A stretch of 64,000 nt of DNA from Fusarium oxysporum f. sp. lycopersici 4287 (lineage: Eukaryota; Ascomycota; Sordariomycetes; Hypocreales; Nectriaceae), in the NCBI RefSeq assembly GCF_000149955.1, contig NW_017264847.1:99647-163646 (forward strand). Reading direction: 5' to 3'. Below the pieces are notes generated by a model, which worked only from the letters and a program-made list of their open reading frames with translations, searched no databases and was not told where the DNA came from. Positions within the stretch are counted from its first letter, which is position 1; every line of letters begins with the position of its first letter. This document shows, piece after piece, positions 34,124 to 44,413 of this stretch. The position numbers and the translations under genes are program-made.

Positions 34124-34969
34124 AATGATAATGATGAACTTAATAATAGCCAAGGCCGTCTGTCCAAAGCTGAAATGCTCAGAGTATTTCGATGTTATAT
34201 GAAAAAATTCCAGAAGGCGAAAGCATTCATGCATGGCACATGCAAATACCCATTCTCGCCTTCTTGTTATTACACCGCAGGCAAGGATACGAAGTCCAAC
34301 GTGGAGACGACATGTCTGTCGCCGCGCACTGCAACATGAATGACGTTGAGGTCCTGCATCGTAGAAATTTTATCGTTGCATCCGTTAATCTCTCGGTATA
34401 TCCGTGTCCGCAGATTTCTGGGTCTGATTACAACGCTTTTTACGATTGGATGATGTCAACGGGAATATCGAAAGGACCCGTGTCATGTCGGTATTCGCGT
34501 TTAGTATAATCGCGAAGACGGAAATAAGAGCGATATTCAATTCAATTTTCAGGGTTCTCTAGCCAATAGATTGCTGTGTGTTACATCAACAGCGGAATTC
34601 GCATTGTTTCACCGACTGCCTCCGGTCAGTGTGGATCATAAAGCGGGTCGGCCTCGGTCCTGTGGATCCACAACGGGCCCTGAAACCTCGGCATTTCTGG
34701 AGACCCACTACGGAGCTGCACTCCGGCCCGCTGTGGGCACATGCAAATGGCGGCATAATCCTGGTAGTTTCAGGGACCCGTTGCTTGTGAGTTTTATGGT
34801 ATGTGGCTACGTCGTGACCGCCTGATACGCAAGCATTGAGCTGTTTAAGAGAACGGTCTGCAGTAGACCCAGTCTCTGGTATTCTTATCCGAATTGTTTC
34901 AAGGTCATCGCCAAATACCTGCACTTCAATTACCTGAACCAAGTCTCGTGTTGTGTTTTACAGCCAATA
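34124..34969. other. Divergent promoter region between P450 and b5-reductase remnant
   Basis: 846 bp with start codons pointing outward. Contains chance frames up to 118 codons on both strands that show no family features. No specific operator was recognised. Confidence 0.5.
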
Positions 34970-36385
34970 ATGGAGGAATTTACGATCAAGCAGGTCGCTG
35001 AGCATAACAGCCCCGAGGATGCATGGCTGATCATCCATGGCCAAGGTAGGCTATGGCAATTCCATTATTGGGTCGCTCACTAACTAGAGGCAAGTCTACG
35101 ACGTCACAAAATACCTGGCAGATCATCCTGGCGGTGCCGATGTCCTCACAGAAGCAGCTGGTACAGACGCCAGCGAAGACTTTGACAACGCTGGACACTC
35201 AGAAGATGCCTTTGAGATCATGAAAGACTGCTGCATTGGCAAGATTCAGGGCTTTGAGAAGAAAAAGCCCAAGCTTAAGCCCCTTGCACCTGTAAAGGCA
35301 GTCAAGATCCAGACTAGAGGATCCTCATCAATTTCGACTTTGGTCAGCTTGGGCTTCATTGTCTTTGCTGGTGCAGGAGCGTATTACTTTACTCGCCGCC
35401 AAGGGTTCACCGTACCAGACTGGTTGTTGGCGTCGCTACGCAGTGATTCAACTGGCTCAAGTTTCATCAAAGGAATCATCGTTGGAGGTGGATCCCTCGC
35501 GACCGCCAATGCCGTTGCTGCACAGAGATTCACCAGCATGGCGATGAAGAGCAAGCCCTTCACGAGCTACCCTGCCCATATGAAGGTTCCTAAGCGAGCT
35601 CAAGAAGATACCTTGTTGCAACGAGGACTCTTGGATCCAGTGCGATGACCGGTCGGTTACTCCGCAAATACGAGGGGCTGAGTTAGTGCAAGACTTTTTA
35701 CAGTAGACAGTCTCAGAACCCTTTTCCCCCTCTCGTTTATTTAGCTCGGAATATCATCATCTACTTGTTGGTCGATACCTGATGTTTCCCTGAGAGCGTC
35801 GCGCGATCATATACACCAGTATCCAACAATTCCGACCTTGGCGTTCTTGAATTGGTCATTAAGGCATACCCTGATGGCAAGCTCACAAGCAAGTATCTAG
35901 CGAAGCTCGAGGTTGGAGACGAGGCTCTCTTCAGAGGACCAAAGGGAGCAATGAAGTATCAACCAAATCTCTGTAAGAAGATCGGCATGATCGCAGGTGG
36001 CACTGGCATCACACCAATGTTCCAGGTCATTCGTGCTATCTGCGAGCATGACCGTGACACAACAGAGATCTCTCTTATCTATGCCAACAGGACAGAGCAG
36101 GACATTCTGCTTCGGGAAGAGTTGGACAGATTTGCTAGGAGATATCCCAAGAACTTCAAGGTGTACTATATGCTGGATCAGCCGCCGGTGAACTGGAAGT
36201 TTGGGTCTGGGTATGTGACTCGAGAGTTGATGAAGGAGAAACTTCCGTCGCCGAGTGTGGATTCCAAGGTGTTTCTGTGTGGGCCGCCCGGAATGGTGAA
36301 TGCTTCGAAGAAGGCACTTGTTGATTTGGGTTTTGAAAAGCCCGGGGCGTCAGCTAAGATGTCGGACCAGGTTTTTGCATTTTAG
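34970..36385 (+). pseudogene. Cytochrome b5 / NADH-cytochrome b5 reductase fusion, disrupted
   Basis: The 5' part (exons 34970-35045 and 35095-35648) encodes a b5 domain with haem ligands in DHPGGADVL and NAGHSEDA, a membrane helix (SLGFIVFAGAGAYYF) and a linker that ends LLDPVR at an in-frame TGA (35646). The 3' part (about 35785-36385) encodes the FAD/NADH half from ARSYTPVSNNSDLG through GMIAGGTGITPM and FLCGPPGMV to a normal end MSDQVFAF. Between them about 140 bp should code for the start of the FAD domain but carry stops in all frames; only a frameshifted LLVGRYLMF trace of the expected LP(I/V)GQH motif is left. No intron rescues the frame. As read here it would make only a membrane b5 protein. 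A sequencing error could cause one shift but not the loss of this segment. Confidence 0.72.
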
Positions 36386-37059
36386 ATAAGACAAAATCCT
36401 TTCATCTCATATGCATGGTTGTTCTTTTCGGTATCGCGCTCTCCAAATCAAGAATCTTAAGTTTCATCCGCCATGGCTTAGTAAAATATACAAACAGTCT
36501 TTTGCAGTTTGCAGGGCATCAATGGAGAAGAAGCCTTCCTTATCTCAGCTTTTTCGTATCTCAAATGGCGATCTGTGTCCCACAATTCTGATACTTCCAG
36601 CCCCACAACCTGTATCAGTTCGCAAATAGTGAAGCAGTAATAATGCGCTACGGGAAAAGCCATTTCACTTGAACACGAAAGGACCAATCATATGCTTCGC
36701 CTTGCGCATCAAAGCTTCAGGCCGGCTAACTGGGATGGATCCAGATGTCAACCACCATGAGATTGTGTAGAATGATTGGACTGAAACTATTTACTTTTTA
36801 AAGATCGTCGTTGGCTAATGTCGCTGCTAGCATGTACTGGCGGGGAACCCGACTTTACGACAGGGTGATTACAGCCCGCAAGAAGCTCTTTATCATTCAG
36901 AGCTTGGTGTCAGGAATAAGCCAAGTGGTTATAAAAGGGAACTTGCATCCTCCAAGAGATCTTAAGGTCCCAAGACATTCTTTTACATATCAGATAAGCA
37001 ATACTTTGCTTTTGCACCAATCCTTCTGGACCTATCCGTTCTTTACTTGAGCCGTCACG
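36386..37059. other. Intergenic upstream of the PMP3-like gene
   Basis: Chance frames of 70-80 codons only. Likely promoter of the small downstream gene. Confidence 0.5.
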
Positions 37060-37347
37060 ATGCCGTTCACTGGGAGGTAAGTTATTGTCCCTTCCCCCTA
37101 ATTTGTATATTTATATTATGGATGCAGCTGCTAAACTCTCATAGTGACATTTGCAAGATCATTTTCGCGATCATTCTCCCTCCAGTCGGCGTTTTCATGG
37201 AGCGAGGATGCGTAGGTGACTTTTGGATAAATTTACTTCTGACATGTCTATGTATGTTCACAGTATCCACTCAGTTGTCGCGTGCTAACTCTAGCAGTCT
37301 TCGTTCCTGGCCTCATTCATGCCCTGTATATCATTCTGAAATATTAG
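37060..37347 (+). CDS. PMP3/UPF0057 small membrane proteolipid, 58 aa
   Basis: Small hydrophobic plasma-membrane protein of the PMP3/Sna family, which affects membrane potential and salt tolerance in yeast. Three exons (37060-37076, 37145-37251, 37295-37347) with introns of 68 and 43 bp give 59 codons. The product begins MPFTGSDICKIIFAIILPP, continues GVFMERGC and ends VFVPGLIHALYIILKY, so both membrane segments and the family motif PPxGVF.ERGC are present. Exon 1 is only 17 nt, so simple frame searches miss it. Cys-Leu-Ser-Val replaces the usual Leu-Gly-Tyr just before the second helix. It is expected to be functional. Confidence 0.88.
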
Positions 37348-38068
37348 GTGCTGCGACTCGCTTACACCGCAGTATCTTGGGCACAATGCTTTGAGGTGTT
37401 TTATTATAATTATCTATAGATATTTACTTTTATCATACTACTCTACTCGAAGCCTGCTTTGCTTCTATCTTTAGATTCTCTTAGAAAGCTTTATGGATTT
37501 AAATTTTTCGCCCCGAAAATCATTTCATTGTTGCTGTTGATATTCTATGAGGAACGTAGGCAGAGTTTCCTGGCTGCATCTCTCGAACAACACATGTTGT
37601 GATTGGCTCCCTCATGGGCTAAAGAAACATTATATAAGACGGTGCTGAGTTTGCAAAGGTCTAAATTACACTTTTACAATAAGAGATAGAGCACTAACTC
37701 ATAGCCCTATACTACGTATTGAATATTACAACGCAGCAATCTTAAACCAAATTTTTTGTCGTGCTGGATCTGTAATATATCTTACACTATACCAAACGGT
37801 CCTGAGTGAAGCTAAGTCAAAACGCTAGACAGCTATGACCGAGCTGAGCTTCAAGTGAAGTGGGTACGATCTAGCCTCCTCAAATGGGCTTAGACTGACT
37901 CATTCCGTTATTGTGATTGGCTTTCCCGTAATATTCGCCCTCGCGATGCCCGATGGCAAGTGGGGCATAACATTTATCCTCCCCTTAGAAAAACTCACCT
38001 CGCCCAGAAGTGTCATTCTTCCTATAGGTTCCCTCGTGTTTACCGTCAACGGCATTCTACGCACAACA
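37348..38068. other. Intergenic upstream of a Zn2Cys6 gene
   Basis: The plus-strand frame that continues upstream of the regulator to 37913 has no ATG before 38069 and is taken as 5' leader. A CCAAT-like ATTGG word occurs twice (about 37603 and 37916). Nothing else was seen. Confidence 0.45.
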
Positions 38069-39667
38069 ATGGCCATCCAAGGAATCGTGACTGCCAAGAT
38101 CAAGCATAAGCGCGCATCTGCTCCCAAAAGCCGTAATGGCTGCATCACATGGTACGCTTGCCCATCCTCCTTCACCTTCCAAGTCCAGTGGCTGATTTTA
38201 AGTGTCTGTCTGCAGCAAGTAAGTGGCGTTATGAGTTTCCGCCGTCCGGTTACTTATATATATAGGATCCGACACCTAAAATGTGACGAGGCGAAACCGG
38301 TATGTAACCGTTGCTGCGAGGACAAGATCAAGTGCGACGGCTACGCAATGCCTAAACCCAAAGCTCCCCGGCGAAAGCACCGTAAAAAGACTGCACCAAC
38401 AAATTCCGATACTATGTCTTTGTGCTTAACGATTGACGATATCCCCTCATTGACAAGTTCAGAGCGTTTGTACTTCCAACACTTCCTGCAGTTCACGACT
38501 ACGCAGCTGTCACTCTCTTCCGGTTCGACCAACTTTTGGCTCCGATATGCTTTGCCTATAGGTTACCAATTCGAGTCAATTCGATACAGCATGATTGCTG
38601 TTGGCGCCTCGCATCGCCTATTCATGGCGAAATCCCTCGGTCATTCGGATATAGGCGAATTAAAAGGCTTCGCTACCCACCAATACAATAAGGCTATCGC
38701 GACTATTATACCAAGCATGACAGCTTCTCAAGACTTGCATATTATCATGATCTGCTGCCTTCTTTTCGTTTCATTCGAAGGTCTGACTGGTCGCTATGAC
38801 GAGCTCCTACAACATCTCAGTGCCGGAATCTCATTATTCGATTCAGCGCTACCGTCATCAAATGATGAAGAACGCGCGATGACTACAAAGCTTGCCGAGA
38901 TGTTCTGTCGGCTTGGAGTAGAGTCATCCAACTTTATGCAAAAAGATCCAAGTGTCTCCGGGATGCGAAAGTGGTATCACACGAACGAACGTCAGCACTC
39001 CCAGTCTCCAAAACCATTCAGCAATCTTGATGAAGCATCTTCTGCATTACGGCGTTTAGATGTTCTCTACGACGAAAAGCCTTGGCACTACGAAGGAAGC
39101 GATGCAGAGGGTAAAGAGACTCTTGTGTCGGAAGCGAGTGCAAACCTCCAGAGCGCTCTCGATGGGTGGTCCGCGCGTCTTGATGCTCTCTACGAGGCCA
39201 GGAGCGAGGACATAATGATTGAGGGGGAGCAGCAGTACCGCAACCTGCGCCTGCGCCAGCAATACTGGCAGATGGCGATTAATTCATACTCCACGAAAGA
39301 AGCGGCCGCCAATCCCAAGACTTTTGAGCCATTCCTGGCAGCGGCCAGAGAAGCAGCAGCACCTTTTATTGCTCTCCGCCAGCCGACATTTTCGCTCGAT
39401 GGCGATCTGATCTCCGGCCTAGCTTTCGTCGCATCGACCACGACTGACGATGAAACCAAAGTACAGGCTCTTGACCTCTTGTGGCGATTGAATCGTCGTG
39501 AGGGGCTTTTGGACAGTCGTGATTTTGTTGAGTTGCATGAGCTTGCAAGGGCGCTTGAAACATGCGAGGAACCTAACTTTGACGAAAATTGGAAGCCTAC
39601 GGCGGCAGCTGGGCTTCCAACGATCATTGAGAGGTTACGAAACAGTCTGGGGCAATTACATATTTAA
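38069..39667 (+). CDS. Zn2Cys6 transcription factor with a 3-nt microexon, 495 aa
   Basis: Binuclear-zinc-cluster regulator, nuclear. The cluster reads C25-x2-C28-x6-C35-x6-C42-x2-C45-x6-C52, followed by a basic stretch (KPKAPRRKHRKK). To make it, exon 1 (38069-38151) must join a 3-nt exon CAA (38216-38218) and then 38266-39667: TG|C AA|G rebuilds Cys28-Lys29 exactly at the conserved CKIRHLKCDE. Both introns (64 and 47 bp) have GT-AG ends with GTACGC/CAG and GTAAGT/TAG. Skipping the microexon would give Trp instead of Cys28-Lys29 and destroy the finger. The remainder is the helical C-terminal region seen in small fungal Zn2Cys6 proteins. Targets are unknown. Confidence 0.88.
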   Translation: MAIQGIVTAKIKHKRASAPKSRNGCITWYACPSSFTFQVQWLILSVCLQQVSGVMSFRRPVTYIYRIRHLKCDEAKPVCNRCCEDKIKCDGYAMPKPKAPRRKHRKKTAPTNSDTMSLCLTIDDIPSLTSSERLYFQHFLQFTTTQLSLSSGSTNFWLRYALPIGYQFESIRYSMIAVGASHRLFMAKSLGHSDIGELKGFATHQYNKAIATIIPSMTASQDLHIIMICCLLFVSFEGLTGRYDELLQHLSAGISLFDSALPSSNDEERAMTTKLAEMFCRLGVESSNFMQKDPSVSGMRKWYHTNERQHSQSPKPFSNLDEASSALRRLDVLYDEKPWHYEGSDAEGKETLVSEASANLQSALDGWSARLDALYEARSEDIMIEGEQQYRNLRLRQQYWQMAINSYSTKEAAANPKTFEPFLAAAREAAAPFIALRQPTFSLDGDLISGLAFVASTTTDDETKVQALDLLWRLNRREGLLDSRDFVELHELARALETCEEPNFDENWKPTAAAGLPTIIERLRNSLGQLHI

Positions 39668-40720
39668 TAAAGTAATAGTAGACATAAGTATATTTCAGCA
39701 AGTTACAGTGGTCGACAATTGAGGCCTGATAAACTTTTGTTTTAGTGACAACTCCATGTCTATTGGTCCTGATTTTTGACAACATACCTATTATTAAATG
39801 ATTTCTCATGCTCAGCGCGATGCATGCTCTCCATTTTGCTTTTATCAACACATTACCCTTTATCTCTGATGGAAAAAGCACTCAATTGCTAATAGGGACC
39901 CGATTTTCATTGCAGTGTCTTTACATTGCAATACTCGCTGACTCAATGTCTCATCCGAGGGAGGTTCAGGGTAATCTGCTACTAACGATGATGACGTCAT
40001 GTGTATGGAGATATCCCAAGTGACGGCTGGTCCTCTTAACCAACGTGGGTGAGTCAGCGAGACTATTGATAGGTCAAAACCGCAAGCTGGAAGTGGTAAG
40101 GGAAGTTGGAGGCTGTATGATAAGCTTTCTGAGGTGGGAATGTGCTGTTCTTCGAAGATTCTAAAGCCAGGGCAGCCCCATATTTAGATGTGCCGAGGAG
40201 TGGAACCTTGAGGCTCAAGACAAGGATCCTGTGGATCAATTTCATGCGGTCAGATCTTACTTGCGGAAGAAACGCGGAATTAATGCCATCTTTGCGTCAT
40301 AACGGAGCCGCACCGGACGAACGACGATAAAATTGTCATCTTGGGCTATTGCGCGTACAAGCAATTGATGACCTCGGCTGCCCCACGTTTCAGTCGGTGT
40401 CACCTTTTCGGGGCTCGAATTTGAGGCAATTCGAGCCTCATCGTTGTGTCCTGTGTCCTCCGTCATGCCGTACCAGCCGGTCCCGATCGGAGGCGTCTTG
40501 CACCGACAATCCGGATCTTTGGACCGGAAATCGCCTCAAGTGTTAGACTATGTGTGTGATGAATTCTTTACAAAACCCCCCTACAACTGGCGTTTCAGTC
40601 GAGTCGCATCATCTCGTAGCTACTTCATATCACTATTATCTTGCAATTTTGCAAACATTAATCCTTTCTATACATTCTACCTGATTGCACATCCCGAAAC
40701 TGTTGCTCAACGATATCATT
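39668..40720. other. Intergenic 1 kb
   Basis: Many overlapping frames of 60-125 codons, none recognisable. A pyrimidine- and TTTGCA-rich stretch just before 40721 is probably the promoter and leader of the next gene. Confidence 0.5.
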
Positions 40721-42532
40721 ATGGGTGCTTTTATTCTTCCTTCAACCGACGGTCGCACTGTCGCCGTACTCGGTGGAGGAGTACTTGGCCGCCGCATCGC
40801 ATGTGGATGGGTTGCAAGCGGATTTGACGTTATCATCCGCGACCCAAGCTCTGAACAAAGGGCTGCTGCCGTGAAATACTGCAACAATAGCATGTCTCAA
40901 TACTCAGACTCAGAGATTCGAGGAAGAGTGACAGCTGTTGACGATCTCGCTGAGGCTGTTGCCAAGGCATGGCTCGTTATTGAAGCTGTCCCCGAGAAGC
41001 TCCCTCTCAAGATCTCAACTTTTGCAGACTTGGAAAAGCTCACATCCCACGACACCATTCTCTGCAGTAACTCGTCATCTTACAAGTCAAGAGAGATGAT
41101 TGAGGGTCTTAAGCCAGAGACGAAACGACGTGTTCTGAACATGCACTATTACATGCCACCAGACTACCGTGTCGTCGAGCTTATGACGGACGGCGAGACC
41201 GACGAGAGCATCTTTCCATTCCTGTATCAGAAACTGGAGGAAATCAAGTTCCACCCTTATATCGCACGCAAAGAGTCAACCGGCTTTATCTACAACCGTC
41301 TCTGGGCTGCTATCAAGCGCGAGGTTTTGAATATCCTCGCCGAAGAAGTATCTACGCCAGAGGAGATCGAGAAGCTCTGGGAGGAGATGTGGTATGCCAA
41401 AAAGAAGGGACCTGTTGCCATGATGGACGCTGTTGGTCTTGATACTGTGTCCTTCATTGAGCAGCATTACGTTGCCGAGCGTGGCCTGCCTGATACACCA
41501 GTCAAGTTCCTTCAGAAGTACATTGATGAAGGAAGGTTGGGAGCCAAGTCCGACAAAGGTGGATTGCTCCCTCCAAGCAAACCTGTCAAGTCGGGCCACG
41601 AGTCTTTGCTCTACTTTCTAGACATTGGCTTGTCAAGTGGGAACGCAAAAGGTTACACTTCAGCTGGTCGTGTATTGTTGGGTTCCAGTGATGGAAGGCC
41701 AATGAAGACGCTTGTCTCAGGTCAGCGCATGCCTGATGGTATCGACATCTCGAAGTCCGCCGGAAAGCTCTTCTGGACCTGCATGGGCGACCCTTCAGCC
41801 AACGACGGCGCTATCCTCAGTTGCAATCTTAATGGTACAGACCTTAAGGAAATTGTCCCTCAAGGGTCGGTGCATACACCAAAGCAGCTGACTGTTGACA
41901 ATAAGAACTCGAAGTTATACTTTGCTGATCGCGAGGGAATGAGGATAATGAGATGTAACTTCGATGGCTCCAAGCTTGAAGTCTTGATCCAAACCGGTGA
42001 TTACCAGGTGGATGCGCATATGCTAGACCCTACAAGATGGTGTGTCGGCATCACGGTATCGCCTTCTACTGGCAAGTTCTACTGGACGCAGAAGGGACCA
42101 TCCAAGGGAGGTAAGGGCCGTATTCTTCAAGCCAACATCGACTTCCAACCAGGCGAGGATGCAGAGAGCAGGACAGATATCGAGGTACTGTTCCAGGGTT
42201 TGCCGGAGCCTATTGATTTGGAGGTTGATGAGAATGAGAATGTGCTCTACTGGACAGATCGGGGCGAGCTGCCAGATGGTAACACCATCAACCGTACCAA
42301 GCTCAATGGAATTACCAAGATGTCGCACGAGAGTGCAAGTCAGCCAGGCAGAGATTACGAGGTTGTTGCGCGAGGATTACATGAGGCTATTGGCATCAAG
42401 CTTGACCTGAAGAACCGTCGTATCTTCGCCACCGATCTGGGAGGCTCAGTGTACCAGTTTGATATGGATGGTGGTAACAGGAAGAAGGTGTATGAAGAAT
42501 CTGGTGCATTTGTGGGTATTACTGTGGCTTAG
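40721..42532 (+). CDS. 3-hydroxyacyl-CoA dehydrogenase / YWTD beta-propeller fusion, 603 aa
   Basis: One uninterrupted frame joins two folds. Residues 1 to about 300 are a 3-hydroxyacyl-CoA-dehydrogenase / lambda-crystallin-like NAD enzyme: VAVLGGGVLG (dinucleotide site), VIEAVPE, SNSSSY, catalytic-His region NMHYYMPP, and a C-terminal helical domain with STGFIYNRLWAAI. Residues from about 305 are LDL-receptor-class-B style propeller blades: GKLFWTCMG, SKLYFADREGMRIMRC, GKFYWTQKG, NVLYWTDRGE and RRIFATDLGGSVYQF. The start ATG at 40721 immediately precedes the Rossmann strand. The dehydrogenase should reduce or oxidise a hydroxy acid or hydroxyacyl-CoA; the propeller may bind a partner or act as a lactonase-like domain. 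There is no secretion signal, so it is cytosolic. Confidence 0.88.
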   Translation: MGAFILPSTDGRTVAVLGGGVLGRRIACGWVASGFDVIIRDPSSEQRAAAVKYCNNSMSQYSDSEIRGRVTAVDDLAEAVAKAWLVIEAVPEKLPLKISTFADLEKLTSHDTILCSNSSSYKSREMIEGLKPETKRRVLNMHYYMPPDYRVVELMTDGETDESIFPFLYQKLEEIKFHPYIARKESTGFIYNRLWAAIKREVLNILAEEVSTPEEIEKLWEEMWYAKKKGPVAMMDAVGLDTVSFIEQHYVAERGLPDTPVKFLQKYIDEGRLGAKSDKGGLLPPSKPVKSGHESLLYFLDIGLSSGNAKGYTSAGRVLLGSSDGRPMKTLVSGQRMPDGIDISKSAGKLFWTCMGDPSANDGAILSCNLNGTDLKEIVPQGSVHTPKQLTVDNKNSKLYFADREGMRIMRCNFDGSKLEVLIQTGDYQVDAHMLDPTRWCVGITVSPSTGKFYWTQKGPSKGGKGRILQANIDFQPGEDAESRTDIEVLFQGLPEPIDLEVDENENVLYWTDRGELPDGNTINRTKLNGITKMSHESASQPGRDYEVVARGLHEAIGIKLDLKNRRIFATDLGGSVYQFDMDGGNRKKVYEESGAFVGITVA

Positions 42533-42808
42533 TACTATACGAGCCTGTCCTCTGACATCCCGGCATACGTCGAAGCAGCGTTGCAATATATTACAAGTAT
42601 GGCATGAGAGAGTATCCTTTCATAAATAACAGACTTTAATAGCTCGACTTATTCGCTCTAGTAATATACAAGTCCCTTCGCAGATTGCCAGCAGTTTAAG
42701 TGACTTGAAGCTGCGAGTCCTACTTAACAGCCAAATAGTACGTAACACACACACCAACACGTCTCATCATTCCCCCTTCCACTCGACTTGAGTGAAGCTT
42801 TAGCCCTT
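42533..42808. other. Short tail-to-tail spacer
   Basis: 3' flanks of convergent genes; nothing recognised. Confidence 0.5.
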
Positions 42809-44024
42809 CTACCGATCATCTTCGCAGGTGTTAGTATCCCGCCTAAAGATGCGTGATACCAACAGCCACATCTTGCCAGGTGGCTTATCCTCACTAGCCC
42901 TGCGAACAAGCCACCACTGAAGAGTCATAGCCGCCATCGCACTATTCCATATGAACGCCACCATCATACCGACCGAGAACGATAACGAGGTGGATATATG
43001 TCTTGTTCCGCAAAGGCTCATGACTTGGAAGTCATCGATACCGTCGGGCAGGGCAAAACCTGAAAGCATGAGAACCGCCTGACAGAGGAATATGTCGGTG
43101 TAGTTGACCATCATATGCACCCTGCGCCATCTCCTGTTTGTTGAAATCTTTGGTCTGAGACTGTTCTCGATAAGGTACACTCCAACTGCCAATGTCGCCA
43201 AAACTGCTGTGACCAACCCGATGATCTGAGGGACAGATGATCAGCACTGCTGTGCATATACGACATGCCACTTACCCCGTGTTCTGTTCGGAAATGGTCT
43301 GACGATCCCATCCCAGTCAATCCGCACAGCATCCCGATGGCTAGGAGAGGAAGGAAGAAGACGCAGAAAAGTATCTTCTGCCACTTTTCGATCCGAGCTT
43401 TGAACAAAGGTCGCTCAATGAGTTCACCAAGGGCGATTAGTGTCGAAAAGATCAGGATGATAGGGTATACAATAAAGAAAGCGAGTGTCATAGCGGCCAC
43501 TAAAATCTTCTTAACAATGCCCAGACTATGGAAGCTAACGACTTACCGTGTATGCTCGTTAGTATTATAAGGAGAGATTTCGAAATGGTGTTGACGTGAT
43601 AGCTGTTCTTGGTAAAGTCGATCAGGTAGGTGTTGCCTGAGCTGGTGATGTTGATAGGGCATTTCGGAATCTGCATACCTGAGGGACGCGTCGATGTGAG
43701 GTTTCTTTCGAGCGAAGTTCTTAGACCAGCGACGCCTCTGTTGAGCCAACATGTTGAATGGCCTGTCAAGATGTCCAAGTTGCTTTGCAAGAAGTCGGTA
43801 ACATGAAGCTGGTTCTGTGTTGTTCCAAAGCAATATTGTCGACGCGATTCTTCATCCGATCTCGGTACATTGAACTCTCGCGATATCGATAAACTCTCGA
43901 TGCTCAGTCCGGTCTCGCCATTTACATAGTCAAGATTGTGCGCCACGACACTGTTGACTTGGCCTGAGAATAATGCTGGCACGAACCAAGCCAGAAGAAA
44001 CAGTTGCTGAATGCGGGATGTCAT
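42809..44024 (-). CDS. Signal-peptide membrane protein, cytochrome b561-like, 372 aa
   Basis: Three exons (44024-43547, 43499-43276, 43225-42809), introns 47 and 50 bp, total 373 codons. It begins with a signal peptide (QQLFLLAWFVPALFSG), then an extracellular part of about 120 residues with several Cys and N-glycosylation sequons (NLT, NIT), then five to six membrane helices. Histidines placed at helix ends (TEHGIIGLVTAVL and RRVHMMVNYTD) resemble the haem-binding pattern of b561 / DOMON-associated membrane domains. That assignment is by pattern only. It may pass electrons across the membrane. It lies next to an FLVCR-like transporter on the same strand, and a CCGCGG site is 176 bp upstream. 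Confidence 0.7.
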
Positions 44025-44413
44025 AATGAAAACATGTGTCGAGGACGATAGGGGAGCAACGAAAAAAACGGAGTCACAAGAGGAAATTTATCTAATATCG
44101 AAACCAAGGGCGATGTAACCGCGAAAGGGGCTGAGAATTCTGCTTACGTCTCGCATGAAGAGCCGCGTTTAAAATTAGATTGGAAGCTTAGACGATTTCC
44201 CGCGGGACGCCGAGGAGAGAGGAATGACAGCGTGGTTGAAGCTAGACTTGAGGCTAAATGATTAGTTGTGCAGGGGTCTGAAGTATATAAGTTGGCCACA
44301 TCCTAGCATTCGAAACGTCAGGGTCAAAATTGACAATGTCAGCAGCTGACGAAGAAATCATCTTGAAAATGGTAATCTTATCAATTTATGTTTCATCTAT
44401 TATCGAGACCTGT
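44025..44413. promoter_or_regulatory. Promoter region of the b561-like gene with a CCCGCGGG palindrome
   Basis: Holds CCCGCGGG at 44199-44206, containing the CCGCGG core at 44200-44205, in an otherwise AT-balanced spacer. The frame at 44330-44746 is antisense to the transporter gene and is not called. Confidence 0.45.

Noticed and set aside
34571..34942. Opposing 84- and 118-codon frames in the P450/b5-reductase spacer
   Set aside because: Mutual antisense shadows in a divergent promoter with no recognisable product.
36811..37050. 79-codon frame upstream of the PMP3-like gene
   Set aside because: No motif, and it lies in what must be the promoter of the small gene.
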